From: Fimbriimonadaceae bacterium
Lineage (GTDB): Bacteria; Armatimonadota; Fimbriimonadia; Fimbriimonadales; Fimbriimonadaceae
DNA: 64,000 nucleotides
Direction of reading: 5' to 3'
Assembly: GCA_019454125.1 (NCBI GenBank)
Contig: CP075365.1
Coordinates: forward strand, 1 to 64,000
The notes below the pieces were generated by a model. That model did not search any database. It was not told the origin of the DNA and worked only from the letters and a program-made list of their open reading frames with translations. Shown in pieces: positions 7,840 to 17,540 of this stretch. The position numbers and the translations under genes were made by a program. Every line of letters starts with the position of its first letter. The first letter of the stretch is position 1.

Positions 7840-8793
7840 CTAGATCGCCCGGTCGTAGTGGACGGAGGCGTACTCTTCACAGAACCCGAGGGCGACGTTC
7901 AGACCCAACATCGGGTTCTTCTCCTCGTTGTCGGTATAGAGCCGCTTGCCGCCCCGGCGCTTGGCCTCGGCGAGGTTCTGCACCTTCAGGGCGGTGGCCA
8001 ACCCTTGCCGCCGGTGGGCTTCGTGGGTGGCGGTCAGGCCGGTCGAAAAGATCGTGGTGTCCACTTGGTTGTGGAAGACCCCCGTCATCGCCACGATCTC
8101 CCCGTCCTTGAAGGCGTTGAGCTGGAGCGTCTCGTCGAGGCTGGGGTCCTCAAGGAACTTCAGCCAGTCCTCATAGGGGATGCCCTTCCACTCATAGGGA
8201 AGCGGCACCGTCTCCATCGCCACCATGTCGAACTCCCACCACTTGCGGCGGTAGTCAGGGTCGGTCTTGGCGACCTCCGCCCACGTCTTGAACTCGTAAC
8301 CGCGCGCCAGGGCCGCGTCGATCGTGGCCTGCCACGGGGAGGGGTCGAAGGCAGCGAGGTCGAGCGAGGTGACCGGGTTGCGCTGGCCCATCTTGTAGCC
8401 GCGGGCTTCCGCCACGTGCGCGGTCTCGGGGATGTCCGTGCGGGTCCAGACGGTGATGCGCTGGCAACCCAGGTCCTTGGCCGCCTTCTCGCCGATCTCG
8501 AAGAACTGGTCGGCAAGGGCCTCGGCATCGCCCTCACGGCTCGGATAGAGCCGGACGGAGAAAAGGCCTTCGTCCGCGCTCCAGAAGGCTTGCGTCACGT
8601 TGATCGCGCCGACTTCCGCTCCGTCGAGTTCGACGATGCAGCGCCGTCGGGGCACCCGCTCGGGCGTCTCGCTGGCCCAGTGGGCGAGCTGCTCGGGGGT
8701 CGAGGGGTTTTCAAGGGTATGGACGTTGCAAAACTTGGCGTAGACGCTCCAGTCCGCAGGCGTGGTGATGTCTCTTAAGGTGAGTGTTCGCAT
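7840..8793 (-). CDS. Tandem GNAT-family N-acetyltransferase
   Basis: The 317 residues form two GNAT folds, as in mycothiol synthase-like proteins. The first (about 1-150) is degenerate. The second (about 160-317) has the acetyl-CoA loop THEAHRRQGLATALK followed by YTDNEEKNPMLGLNVALGF. The acceptor is unknown: the family acetylates amines of small molecules or proteins. The only strong promoter upstream (8935-8964) is about 140 bases away, and a short frame with an excellent ribosome site lies between, so expression may be controlled through the leader. No operon partner is seen. Confidence 0.8.
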   Translation of the reverse strand: MRTLTLRDITTPADWSVYAKFCNVHTLENPSTPEQLAHWASETPERVPRRRCIVELDGAEVGAINVTQAFWSADEGLFSVRLYPSREGDAEALADQFFEIGEKAAKDLGCQRITVWTRTDIPETAHVAEARGYKMGQRNPVTSLDLAAFDPSPWQATIDAALARGYEFKTWAEVAKTDPDYRRKWWEFDMVAMETVPLPYEWKGIPYEDWLKFLEDPSLDETLQLNAFKDGEIVAMTGVFHNQVDTTIFSTGLTATHEAHRRQGLATALKVQNLAEAKRRGGKRLYTDNEEKNPMLGLNVALGFCEEYASVHYDRAI

Positions 8794-8862
8794 AGGGGAA
8801 GGCGCGGCAGGGCCGCTTTTAACGGTCGTGGGTGAGGCGAGGGTGCGGGCGCTCGGCTGCCG

Positions 8863-8907
8863 CTACTCTTTCGCTGCCTGGGTGGCGCTGTTCAGGATGT
8901 TCATCAT
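8863..8907 (-). CDS. Possible 14-residue leader peptide upstream of the GNAT gene
   Basis: The minus strand has AAGGAGGTGG (8913-8922) 5 bases before ATG ATG, the strongest ribosome site I saw in the window. The frame is MMNILNSATQAAKE followed by TAG. It lies 69 bases before the GNAT start and just downstream of a good promoter. No run of one amino acid is present, so this is not a classic attenuator. It could be a small protein or a translational leader. Confidence 0.45.
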   Translation of the reverse strand: MMNILNSATQAAKE

Positions 8908-8934
8908 TCGATCCACCTCCTTCTCCAATCGGCC

Positions 8935-8964
8935 ACTATACCCTCGGGCGTTGGCGACAGGCAA
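8935..8964 (-). promoter_or_regulatory. Sigma-70 type promoter for leader peptide and GNAT gene
   Basis: On the minus strand the -35 is TTGCCT (8959-8964), the spacer is 18 bases, and the -10 is TATAGT (8935-8940). The next 13-22 bases hold the strong ribosome site of the 14-codon frame. It backs onto the divergent thyX gene. Confidence 0.6.
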
Positions 8965-8997
8965 TGGACCGCAGCGCTTCTGGGCCAGAATGGGACG

Positions 8998-9888
8998 ATG
9001 GCTCATATCGTCGTGCCAGAGGCCGAAGCCCTGCTGGACCAGGAGATGAAGGTCCTCGATAAGGGCTTTGTGCGGCTGGTGGACTACCTGGGCGGCGACC
9101 AGCGGATCGTCCAAGCCGCACGGGTCAGCTATGGCGCCGGCACGAAGACGTACCGCCAGGATCGGGGCCTTATCCACTACCTGATGCGGAACGAGCACAC
9201 GTCGCCCTTCGAGCAGGTCGTCCTCACGTTCCATTGCAAGATGCCGATCTTTGTGGCGCGTCAATGGGTGCGGCACCGCACGGCGCGGCTGAACGAGATC
9301 AGCGGGCGCTATTCCATCATGCGGGACGAGTTCTACGTCCCCGAACCGGCGACCATGCAGCGCCAGAGCGACTCCAACAAGCAGGCGCGAGGCGAGGAGA
9401 CGGTGGCGGGAGCGGCCGGCCTCATCGAAGAGATGCAGCAGGACCAGCGCACGCTCTATGCCCACTACCAAGGGATGATCGAGCAGGGCCTGGCTCGCGA
9501 GGTCGCCCGGGCGAACCTGCCTCTAAGCCTCTATACAGAGTGGTACTGGCAGTGCGACCTGCACAACCTCTTCCACTTCCTGGCCCTCCGCCTGGACGCC
9601 CACGCCCAATACGAGATCCGCGTCTATGCGGAAGCGATGGCGCTGTGCGCCCGGGCGGTGGCACCGCTGGCCTACGAGGCGTTCGAGGAGCACAAGTTGA
9701 ACTCGGTGCGCTTCAGCCAGTCGGAATGCGCCGCGCTGGTCGCGATGCTGGAGGGCAGGGAACCGGCGCTCCAAGACCGGCCCCGACAAATGTTCGACGA
9801 GAAGATGGCGAAGCTCCGCGACGCCCACCCGGTCGAAACGCCCGAAGAGCTCGCACCCCCCTCTGAAACCGCTGTCGTCGAAAGTTAA
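8998..9888 (+). CDS. thyX: Flavin-dependent thymidylate synthase ThyX
   Basis: ThyX makes dTMP from dUMP using FAD, NADPH and methylenetetrahydrofolate, and replaces ThyA. The ThyX motif RHRTARLNEISGRYS is at about residues 92-106. HTSPFEQVVLTFHCKMPIFV and YTEWYWQCDLHNLFHFLALR are further family blocks. The 296 residues include a C-terminal extension beyond the usual ~220-250. It is divergent from the leader/GNAT unit. CAGAAT lies 6 bases before the ATG and no ribosome site is evident, suggesting little or no 5' leader. Confidence 0.95.
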   Translation: MAHIVVPEAEALLDQEMKVLDKGFVRLVDYLGGDQRIVQAARVSYGAGTKTYRQDRGLIHYLMRNEHTSPFEQVVLTFHCKMPIFVARQWVRHRTARLNEISGRYSIMRDEFYVPEPATMQRQSDSNKQARGEETVAGAAGLIEEMQQDQRTLYAHYQGMIEQGLAREVARANLPLSLYTEWYWQCDLHNLFHFLALRLDAHAQYEIRVYAEAMALCARAVAPLAYEAFEEHKLNSVRFSQSECAALVAMLEGREPALQDRPRQMFDEKMAKLRDAHPVETPEELAPPSETAVVES

Positions 9889-10007
9889 AGGGACGCCAAA
9901 ACTCATAGATTTACGTAGTCCTTAGACCGGGAACTGCTCCCGTATGGATTCCGGGACGCCTCCGGGATAAACCGCTCGATCAGGACTCAGGAACCAGAAT
10001 AATCAAA

Positions 10008-12140
10008 ATGCTCGTCAAACACACTATGCCCTTCTCGCACAAGGCCCTCGCCTTTGCGCCGCTGCTTCTCGCCGCGGCCGCACAGTCCGCGAGCCTCCAG
10101 CCGGACTGGTTCCAGCCAACCCTTCGGCTCCCCGTCAACTCTTCCCACTTTGTCGTGGGGCAGCTCGACGGCGATAGCGCACGCGAAGTCGTCCTTGGCT
10201 CGGACAACCGAATTTTCGTCCTCGACTACGCCGGCGCCGGCAACTACCAACTGCGCCACCTCGACAACGGCGACTTCGAGTACCCGCTGAGCGGCGTCGT
10301 CATGGGTGCCTACCGCAACCCACAGCTGACATGGGACAACCTGGTCTATCTCGACAACTCGAAAGTCGGCTTTATCAGCGGCTTCCCCGTCGTCCAAGAC
10401 GGACTGCTCCCCGGGCCGGTCCTGCTGGACAAGGTCTCTGCGGGCCCGCTCGCGGGGCCGAACACCCTGAACTTCTTCGGCACCGGCAACGGCCTCTTCC
10501 AGATCGTCAACGCCCAGGGCCAGCGGCTCTACGCCAACCGGCTCCTCGCCTCCCGCGAATACGCCTTTGGCCAGGTCGACACCGACCTGCAGCTTGAGCT
10601 GGTCTTCGCGCGGAACGACGGCACCGGCTTCGACGTCTATGACGGGGCCAGCCGCGCGCTCCAGCTGTCGCTCGACGCCTTTGGCACCGTCCACTCGTTC
10701 GTCCTTGCGGACCTCGACGCGGACGGCAAGGACGAGCTCGTAGTCAACCTCAGCGGCAACCTCGCCGTCTACGACCTGGACAACGGCAACCGCAAGTTCT
10801 TGCGCTCGGTGCCCGGCCGCAGCGCGAGCTATTCGATCGCGGTCGCGGACTTCGACGGCGACGGCAAGCTGGAAGTCGCGGCGCCGACGACGATCGGCCA
10901 GACAGAAGGCATTTCGCTCTACGACGGCGTGACCGGCGCCCTCAAGCGCCAGGTCACGATGCCCGGCCCGGCCGGACCGTGGACGCTTAGGGGCGGAGAC
11001 TTCGACGGCGACAACCAGGTCGAGTTGCTCCGCTATTCCGGGAGCTACGGGATCCGCACCACCCAGATCGATATCGCCGATCTGCGCAACCGCCGGGTTG
11101 AATGGTCGAGCAGCCACGTCAAGGGCCTTCCCTTCCACATCGCGGTCGGCGACATCAACGGCGACGGACAACAGGACATCGTCTATGCCGACCAGATTCC
11201 CAACTCGAGCCGGCCGCTGATGGCCCTCGACGGCAAGACGAAAAAGGAGATCTGGCGCGAGCAGCCCGGTTCCCTTCCGACCAACTTGCTGACCTTCCCC
11301 TATGTCACGCTCGCCAACATCGACGCGGACCCGCAGGACGAGATCATCGGCGTCGTCCACCGGTTGGACGGCGGCCACATCATCGCTTACGACGCCAAGG
11401 ACGAGGTTCTGAACATCGAGACGGCCCCCTTCAGCGGGCAGCCGCTCGCCATCGCCGTGGGCGATATTGACGCCAACGGCGTGATCGACCTGCTTGTCTC
11501 GACCTTGGAGGTCGGCACTCCGAACAAAGGCTACGTCTACGCGTTCCGTTCGGACACGGGCGCCCAGATCTGGAAGTCGCCGGAGCTTGTGGCCGGCGCC
11601 GGCATCCCGTCGTTCTTCCGCGTCGCGCAACTCGACCGGGACGCCCAGCTCGAGATCGTGGTCAGCGACAAATACACGCGGGCCTATGACGGAAAGACCA
11701 AGGGGGTCCAATGGAACGTCCGCAACACCTCGCCGACCACCGCCATCGCGACGGGCGACTACGATAACGACGGGCAGCCCGAGGTCTTCATCGCCAGCGA
11801 GAACGGGAGCCTGATCGGCCGCAACGGCCGCACCGGCCTCCAGGTCCGCACGATCGCGGGCAAGGTCTCCCCGGGCGAGAACGCCGGCACGGGTCTCGTG
11901 CTCTTCGACGCGTTCGCGGGCAACGCCAAGGACTTCATCTTCCTGGATGCGGGCAAGCTCGCCGCTGTCGCCTACGTCGGGGGCGGCGTCGGATTTGGCA
12001 AATGGACCCTGGACAACTTCCCGGTCTCCGCGCCGAGTTCGGCCCTATCCATCCCGATAGCCGACCTGGACGGTGACGGGATCCCTGAAGCCGTGCTCTC
12101 CGGCCCCTATGGCCTCGTCACGGTAGAACTGCGGCGCTAG
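10008..12140 (+). CDS. Secreted FG-GAP/VCBS repeat protein (710 aa)
   Basis: An N-terminal signal peptide (ALAFAPLLLAAAAQSASL) is followed by a chain of roughly 10-12 beta-propeller-type repeats. Many carry calcium-binding DxDxDG loops: ADLDADGKDELVV, ADFDGDGKLEVA, GDINGDGQQDIVY, GDIDANGVIDLLV, GDYDNDGQPEVFI and ADLDGDGIPEAVL. Such integrin-alpha-like domains usually bind ligands or help adhesion outside the cell. No sorting signal is seen at the C-terminus. An internal ATG at 10026 could be the true start and would give a shorter signal peptide. A terminator follows. Confidence 0.85.
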   Translation: MLVKHTMPFSHKALAFAPLLLAAAAQSASLQPDWFQPTLRLPVNSSHFVVGQLDGDSAREVVLGSDNRIFVLDYAGAGNYQLRHLDNGDFEYPLSGVVMGAYRNPQLTWDNLVYLDNSKVGFISGFPVVQDGLLPGPVLLDKVSAGPLAGPNTLNFFGTGNGLFQIVNAQGQRLYANRLLASREYAFGQVDTDLQLELVFARNDGTGFDVYDGASRALQLSLDAFGTVHSFVLADLDADGKDELVVNLSGNLAVYDLDNGNRKFLRSVPGRSASYSIAVADFDGDGKLEVAAPTTIGQTEGISLYDGVTGALKRQVTMPGPAGPWTLRGGDFDGDNQVELLRYSGSYGIRTTQIDIADLRNRRVEWSSSHVKGLPFHIAVGDINGDGQQDIVYADQIPNSSRPLMALDGKTKKEIWREQPGSLPTNLLTFPYVTLANIDADPQDEIIGVVHRLDGGHIIAYDAKDEVLNIETAPFSGQPLAIAVGDIDANGVIDLLVSTLEVGTPNKGYVYAFRSDTGAQIWKSPELVAGAGIPSFFRVAQLDRDAQLEIVVSDKYTRAYDGKTKGVQWNVRNTSPTTAIATGDYDNDGQPEVFIASENGSLIGRNGRTGLQVRTIAGKVSPGENAGTGLVLFDAFAGNAKDFIFLDAGKLAAVAYVGGGVGFGKWTLDNFPVSAPSSALSIPIADLDGDGIPEAVLSGPYGLVTVELRR

Positions 12141-12162
12141 GTCAAGCACGCGCACAAAGTAA

Positions 12163-12196
12163 ACGCCCCTCCTCGCGGACTCGCGGGGAGGGGCGT
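12163..12196. terminator. Bidirectional hairpin between FG-GAP gene and glyA
   Basis: ACGCCCCTCC (12163-12172) pairs with the complement ending at 12196, with a GC-rich inner stem. It separates two convergent genes. The U-tract is poor on both sides (TCTCTCGTT on plus, TTTACTTTG on minus). Confidence 0.65.
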
Positions 12197-12202
12197 CTCT
12201 CG

Positions 12203-13474
12203 TTACGGGGTCGGCAGGCTCGGGATCGGGAACCGGGCGCAAAGTGCCAGGACTTCCTCCTTCACCCGGGCCAGCTTCGATTCGTCCCCGTGGTCACGGA
12301 GGGCCGCCGCGATCCATCCTGCGATCTGCCTCATCTCGTCCTCGCCCATGCCCCTGGTGGTGGTGGCTGGGGTACCGAGCCGCACGCCGCTGGTGACGAA
12401 CGGCTTCTCGGGGTCGTTCGGGATCGCGTTGCGGTTCGTGGTGATGTGGACCTTCTCCAGCACTTCTTGGGCGAGTTTGCCGGTCACGCCGAAGGCGCGC
12501 AGATCGACCAACATCAGGTGCGAGTCGGTCCCTCCGCTCACGATGCGGAACCCCTCGGCGGTCAACGCCGCGGCCAGCGTCTGGGCGTTTCTCTTCACTT
12601 GCGCCGCGTACTCCTTGAACTCGGGCTGCAGGGCCTCACCGAAGGCGACCGCCTTGGCCGCGATGATGTGCATGAGCGGACCGCCCTGGATGCCGGGGAA
12701 CACGGACATGCGGATCGCCTTGTCGAAGGCCTCGTCGTCGTAGAGGATGATGCCTCCGCGCGGCCCGCGAAGCGACTTGTGGGTCGTCGAGGTAATGATG
12801 TGGGCGTGGCCGACCGGCGTGGGGTAGACCCCGCCCGCGATGAGCCCCGCGTAATGGGCCATGTCGCACAGGTGGATCGCGCCGACTTCGTCCGCTACTT
12901 GCCGGATAAAGGGGAAGTCGAACTCCCGAGAATAGGCGCTGGCGCCGCTCACGATAATCTTCGGCCTTTCCGCTAACGCCGTCTTCCGCAGCGCATCGTA
13001 GTCTATCGTTTCGTCAGCCTTTAACCCGTAGCTCACGATGCGATAGGTTTGGCCACTATGGGCGACGGGCGAGCCATGAGTAAGGTGACCCCCATCGGCT
13101 AGGCTGAGCGACATCAGCGTGTCGCCCGGCTTGAGGAACGCGTTGTATACGCAGAGGTTCGCCGAGGCGCCGCTGTGCGGCTGGACGTTGGCGAACGCCA
13201 CGCCGTACAGCTCCTTGAGCCTGGAGATGGCGAGGCTCTCGACTTCGTCGGCAAACTCGCACCCGCCGTAGTACCTTTTGCCCACATATCCCTCCGCATA
13301 CTTGTCCGTGAGGACGCAGCTCATGGCTTCGCGGACGGCGCGGCTCGCAATGTTCTCGCTCGCGATCAACTCGAGGTTCGTCTGCTGGCGCCGCTCTTCT
13401 TTGCTGATAATCTCGGCAACGCGGGGATCCGCATCTGTCAAAGGCCTAAAACGGCTGTTTTTTGAAGAAACCAC
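12203..13474 (-). CDS. glyA: Serine hydroxymethyltransferase
   Basis: This PLP enzyme converts serine and tetrahydrofolate to glycine and methylenetetrahydrofolate, which also feeds ThyX nearby. The PLP lysine lies in [14 protein letters not shown] (about residue 228). [17 protein letters not shown], the Gly-rich [13 protein letters not shown] and the serine-binding [11 protein letters not shown] are all present. The 423 residues match the family. The start is a GTG at 13474; TACACT lies 9 bases before it. Confidence 0.96.
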   Translation of the reverse strand: MVSSKNSRFRPLTDADPRVAEIISKEERRQQTNLELIASENIASRAVREAMSCVLTDKYAEGYVGKRYYGGCEFADEVESLAISRLKELYGVAFANVQPHSGASANLCVYNAFLKPGDTLMSLSLADGGHLTHGSPVAHSGQTYRIVSYGLKADETIDYDALRKTALAERPKIIVSGASAYSREFDFPFIRQVADEVGAIHLCDMAHYAGLIAGGVYPTPVGHAHIITSTTHKSLRGPRGGIILYDDEAFDKAIRMSVFPGIQGGPLMHIIAAKAVAFGEALQPEFKEYAAQVKRNAQTLAAALTAEGFRIVSGGTDSHLMLVDLRAFGVTGKLAQEVLEKVHITTNRNAIPNDPEKPFVTSGVRLGTPATTTRGMGEDEMRQIAGWIAAALRDHGDESKLARVKEEVLALCARFPIPSLPTP

Positions 13475-13483
13475 GACAAGAAG

Positions 13484-13489
13484 AGTGTA
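13484..13489 (-). promoter_or_regulatory. -10-like box close to the glyA start
   Basis: Minus-strand TACACT is followed by 9 bases and the GTG start of glyA. No Shine-Dalgarno sequence lies between, so translation may start from a very short leader. Confidence 0.35.
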
Positions 13490-13617
13490 CTACCCTTCCA
13501 ATCTGCGGCCACGACTGAGGTATTTTTTTAGACCTGTGTGACGTGTCAGCGGCCATCGGCCTTTGCCCTTCTAATTTCAGCCCAGAATCTTAGAAGAACA
13601 ACCACAGGTGGATATTT

Positions 13618-13941
13618 TTGGAACTTCCCAAACGTTTGAACGAGATCTTGCAGCTTGCCTCCGCAGGGAGGAGCGACAAAGAGATTGCTGCGATCCTTGA
13701 GATAAGTCCGCAAACAGTTGAATCGCACTGGAAGCGCCTCCGCGACAAGTTTGGTTTTTCTAGCCGGGCACAGATCATCGCCACAGCCTTGGGGGAGATG
13801 CTTCGAAGGGCCGAGGCAGAAAGGGACGAGCTGCGCAAGCAGCTTGAGGCGGAGCGCGCGAAAAACCGGGCGCAAGTTGACCGCGCCGTGGTCGACCTCG
13901 GTCCTAAGAAACCGGAGCCGACCCCCGTGGCCGAAGACTAG
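13618..13941 (+). CDS. LuxR-type HTH protein with C-terminal coiled coil (107 aa)
   Basis: Residues 1-60 form a GerE/LuxR DNA-binding domain (LASAGRSDKEIAAILEISPQ, then TVESHWKRLRDKFG). The usual N-terminal receiver or ligand domain is absent. Residues about 62-90 (EMLRRAEAERDELRKQLEAE) form a charged coiled coil, probably for dimerisation, followed by a Pro-rich tail. The start is TTG at 13618, preceded by CAGGTGG. Its TAG stop overlaps the stop of the convergent PLP gene (CTAG). Target genes are unknown. Confidence 0.75.
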   Translation: MELPKRLNEILQLASAGRSDKEIAAILEISPQTVESHWKRLRDKFGFSSRAQIIATALGEMLRRAEAERDELRKQLEAERAKNRAQVDRAVVDLGPKKPEPTPVAED

Positions 13942-15227
13942 GCTCGCGCCAGCGCCGATTCGATGTCGCGGAGGATGTCGCGAACGTCCTCCAGGCCAAT
14001 GGAAAGACGGACGCCGCCGGGGCTGATCCCTGCCTTCGCCTGGTCCTCCGGCGGGATCGCGGCGTGGGTCATCGAGGCCGGGTGCTCAACAAGCGTGCGG
14101 ATTTGGCCGAGCGAGACGGCCAGCGTCACGGACAGAGCCTCCGAAGCCAGGTGGTCGCAAACTTTGACCGCCGAATTGTAAGCTTCCTCCGGCGAGCCCT
14201 TCAGCTCGAAGAAGATCAGGGCGCCGGGGGCAAATTCACCGTCAATGTCGCGCATTTGCCGCAGGGCCAACTCCTTCTGGGCGAAGGTGTCCAGGCCCGG
14301 ATAGTGCACCCGGGCGACCTTCGGGTGCAAGTTGAGGAACTCGGCGACCCGCTGGGCGGCCTCTTGCTGGCGCTCGAGCCGCAGGGCCAGAGTCGGGACT
14401 CCATAGGTGAGGATGTGCCACGCCGCATCGGGCGTCATCGAGCCACCAAAGTCTTTGCGGTACAGCAAGAGGTCGGTCTCCGTCTTGCGGGGGCCGACGA
14501 CGACGCCCCCCATCGTCGCACCAAAGCCACTGATGTGCTTCGTCAGGCTGTGCACGACGTAGTCGATGCCGTGAGTCAAGGGCCGTTGCCCGTAGGGCGA
14601 GGCAAAGGTGTTGTCGATGACGGTCACGATCTTGCCGTCTTCTGGCCTGTCCGCGTTCACCTTCCGGACGAAGGAGGCGACGGCTTCCAGGTCGACCAGT
14701 TCCATCGTCGGGTTGCAGGGCGATTCAAAGTAGACCACGCGGGTTTCCGGCCGGACCGCCGCCTCCAGCGCCTGGGCTTCGGAAAAGCGGGCAGGGGTCG
14801 CCTCGACCCCGAACCGCGAGAGCCACCGCGTCAGGTGGCTGTAAGTGCACCCATAGACCGCCGGATGGTAGACCACGTGGTCGCCCGACCGGACATGGAT
14901 GCCGATGCTCGCCGCCACCGCCGACATCCCCGAGCCGAAGCAGACCGCGCACTCGCCCTTCTCGGCGAAGGCCAAGGTCTCCTCAAGGAGGCCGACGCAG
15001 GGCTCGTCGAGCCGGTCATAGATGTAGATGGGATGGGCGGTCGAGCGGTCGACGTCCGGGTTCGCGAACTGCTGGAACCCCTCGGCGCCCCGCTCCGCGC
15101 TGCGGAGCCGGAAACTCACGGCCGTCGTGATGGGGGGCAGGATGTGGTCTTGGAAGTCCCACTTCTCGCTCCGGAACTTTCCGTGGATCAGGACCGACCG
15201 GTCTCTATACGCCTCATCGCGGCTCAC
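13938..15227 (-). CDS. Cys/Met metabolism PLP enzyme (O-acetylhomoserine sulfhydrylase / gamma-lyase type)
   Basis: This 429-residue fold-type I enzyme has its PLP lysine in DYVVHSLTKHISGFG (about residue 228). CFGSGMSAVAASI binds the cofactor phosphate, and RVVYFESPCNPTMELVDLEA and VIDNTFASPYGQRPL are family signatures. It could form homocysteine from O-acetylhomoserine, or cleave methionine or cystathionine; sequence alone does not decide. The starting residues (SVLIHGKFRSEKWDF) are slightly longer than usual. The start is a GTG with TAGACT 6 bases upstream. I saw no SAM riboswitch in the 112-base upstream gap. Confidence 0.85.
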   Translation of the reverse strand: MSRDEAYRDRSVLIHGKFRSEKWDFQDHILPPITTAVSFRLRSAERGAEGFQQFANPDVDRSTAHPIYIYDRLDEPCVGLLEETLAFAEKGECAVCFGSGMSAVAASIGIHVRSGDHVVYHPAVYGCTYSHLTRWLSRFGVEATPARFSEAQALEAAVRPETRVVYFESPCNPTMELVDLEAVASFVRKVNADRPEDGKIVTVIDNTFASPYGQRPLTHGIDYVVHSLTKHISGFGATMGGVVVGPRKTETDLLLYRKDFGGSMTPDAAWHILTYGVPTLALRLERQQEAAQRVAEFLNLHPKVARVHYPGLDTFAQKELALRQMRDIDGEFAPGALIFFELKGSPEEAYNSAVKVCDHLASEALSVTLAVSLGQIRTLVEHPASMTHAAIPPEDQAKAGISPGGVRLSIGLEDVRDILRDIESALARA

Positions 15228-15233
15228 GCCGTG

Positions 15234-15239
15234 AGTCTA
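15234..15239 (-). promoter_or_regulatory. -10 box 6 bases before the PLP enzyme start
   Basis: Minus-strand TAGACT, then six bases, then GTG. The spacing implies transcription starting at or next to the start codon. Confidence 0.45.
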
Positions 15240-15339
15240 TCAAACTTCGGCCCAGCGAAGCCTAAGCCAACGCGATAAGACGCAGATGGCGTTAATTTCG
15301 AAAGATTCGTCTGCAAACCGCAGGAAACGCCTAAAGTTG

Positions 15340-15591
15340 TTAGCGGGGCTTCTGCTGCTGGTTGCCGTAGCGGCGCATAAACTTCTCGACGCGGCCGGCC
15401 GTGTCCACGATCTTCTTCTGGCCCGTATAGAACGGGTGGGTGAAGGCACTGATCTCGAGGCGGACCACAAAGTGCTCGACGCCGTCGATGCTGCGGGTCT
15501 CGCCGGACTTCATCGTCGAGACGCCCTGCCACTCGTGTTCGCCGTCGACGAAGAGCACAGGATGGTTCACGGGATGGGTTTCAGCCTTCAT
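15340..15591 (-). CDS. rpmE2: 50S ribosomal protein L31, type B
   Basis: The 83-residue product starting MKAETHPVNHPVLFVDGEHE has the L31 signature HPFYTGQKKIVDTAGRVEKF. It lacks the CxxC zinc pair of the A type, so it is the zinc-free paralogue (YkgM/RpmE2 class). An upstream in-frame ATG at 15639 would add 16 residues unlike L31, so I chose 15591. The zinc-independent L31 contrasts with the zinc-type S14 encoded at 28 kb. Confidence 0.92.
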   Translation of the reverse strand: MKAETHPVNHPVLFVDGEHEWQGVSTMKSGETRSIDGVEHFVVRLEISAFTHPFYTGQKKIVDTAGRVEKFMRRYGNQQQKPR

Positions 15592-15691
15592 AAGTCGTCT
15601 CGCGGGCAAGGATGATGGCACACGGGCGAAGCTAGGCAATGGGCCCGGCCGGGAACTGGGATTTTCAGGTCGGCCAGGCGATCTTCCAGGG

Positions 15692-15697
15692 TATAAA
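15692..15697 (+). promoter_or_regulatory. -10 box for the tRNA-Gly pair
   Basis: TATAAA lies 9 bases before the mature 5' end of tRNA-Gly(TCC). No clear -35 hexamer was found at the usual distance. Confidence 0.5.
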
Positions 15698-15706
15698 CCG
15701 GGCAGC

Positions 15707-15780
15707 GCGGGAGTAGCTTAATGGTAAAGCTCCAGCCTTCCAAGCTGGCCACGCGGGTTCGATTCCCGTCTCCCGCTCCA
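15707..15780 (+). tRNA. tRNA-Gly (anticodon TCC)
   Basis: The acceptor GCGGGAG (15707-15713) pairs with CTCCCGC (15770-15776), followed by T and an encoded CCA. The anticodon stem CCAGC/GCTGG encloses the loop CTTCCAA, giving anticodon TCC. The T arm reads GGGTTCGATTCCC. A second glycine tRNA follows after 18 bases. Confidence 0.95.
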
Positions 15781-15798
15781 AGACAACTGAAAAGACCG

Positions 15799-16777
<979 letters not shown>

Positions 16778-16834
16778 GCGCTAGAAATGGTGGCACGTCG
16801 GCAGCCCTCGGCCGCGACCATGCGACTAGGGGCG

Positions 16835-17044
16835 TCAAGTTTCGGGGACGTCTTCCGGCCGGGTCTGGCCCGCGGCCTCGTTCTCGGCCAGGATCTGGTC
16901 GTAGATCTCCTTTCGGTGGACGGCCACGTTGCGCGGCGCTTTGATGCCCAGCCGCACCTGTTCGCCCCGGACTTCCAGGACGACGACTTCGACGCCGTCG
17001 CCTATCACGATGCTCTGGTTTACTTTTCTGGTCAGGACCAGCAT
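16835..17044 (-). CDS. csrA: Carbon storage regulator CsrA
   Basis: This 69-residue RNA-binding protein starts [20 protein letters not shown]. The core includes [20 protein letters not shown], the region that contacts GGA motifs in mRNA leaders. It follows fliW, its protein antagonist, at the end of the flagellar operon. In other bacteria FliW and flagellin partition CsrA to time flagellin translation; the same arrangement is implied here. Confidence 0.96.
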   Translation of the reverse strand: MLVLTRKVNQSIVIGDGVEVVVLEVRGEQVRLGIKAPRNVAVHRKEIYDQILAENEAAGQTRPEDVPET

Positions 17045-17084
17045 GGACGCGCCCTCCTTGGCACCCCGTTCGAGCTCTGCCCGG

Positions 17085-17540
17085 TCAGGCCGCTTCCTTC
17101 AACCGTCTGAAGGCCGGGTAGCGCACCGGGTACGCGTCCGACTCCAAAACGATCTGGCGCGCCTTCCCGGTCGCGGTATTGATGACGATGGGCCCCGCGA
17201 GGTTCAACGTCATCCCGTTTGGATCGCCCGGCGGGATCGTGCAAACAGTATAGACGAGTTCCGTCGGTCCGTCCACTGGTTCACGGCCCAGCACCTTAAG
17301 AATCTGCGTGCTGTATCCGGGCTGATAGATCTCCGGGTCGACGGTCAAGACGGCGAAACCCGGCTCTTCCACGCTTTGCAGCCAGAAAAAGGGGCCGGCA
17401 GAGCGGTGCGGGATCACCAGGAACTGGCGCATCGCCGGAAGCCCGACGAGCCCTTCCGGAAACTCCAAGACATCGACCGGATCAAATTCGATCTCGCCGA
17501 AGCGGGGCGTGTCCAACGTCACGGTTTGGTGCTGCGTCAT
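17085..17540 (-). CDS. fliW: Flagellar assembly factor FliW
   Basis: The 151-residue protein carries [19 protein letters not shown], then [19 protein letters not shown] and [20 protein letters not shown], the FliW signatures. It binds flagellin and, when free, blocks CsrA. The start overlaps the flgL stop by 4 bases, and csrA follows 40 bases later. Confidence 0.95.
   Translation of the reverse strand: MTQHQTVTLDTPRFGEIEFDPVDVLEFPEGLVGLPAMRQFLVIPHRSAGPFFWLQSVEEPGFAVLTVDPEIYQPGYSTQILKVLGREPVDGPTELVYTVCTIPPGDPNGMTLNLAGPIVINTATGKARQIVLESDAYPVRYPAFRRLKEAA

Noticed and set aside
9987-11711. A 574-residue antisense frame under the FG-GAP gene
   Set aside because: It is a by-product of high GC and the repeated DxDGDG codons on the other strand. 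It has no ribosome site or domain.
15228-15339. SAM riboswitch upstream of the Cys/Met PLP enzyme
   Set aside because: The 112-base gap lacks the conserved SAM-I core and the -10 box lies 6 bases from the start, leaving no leader.
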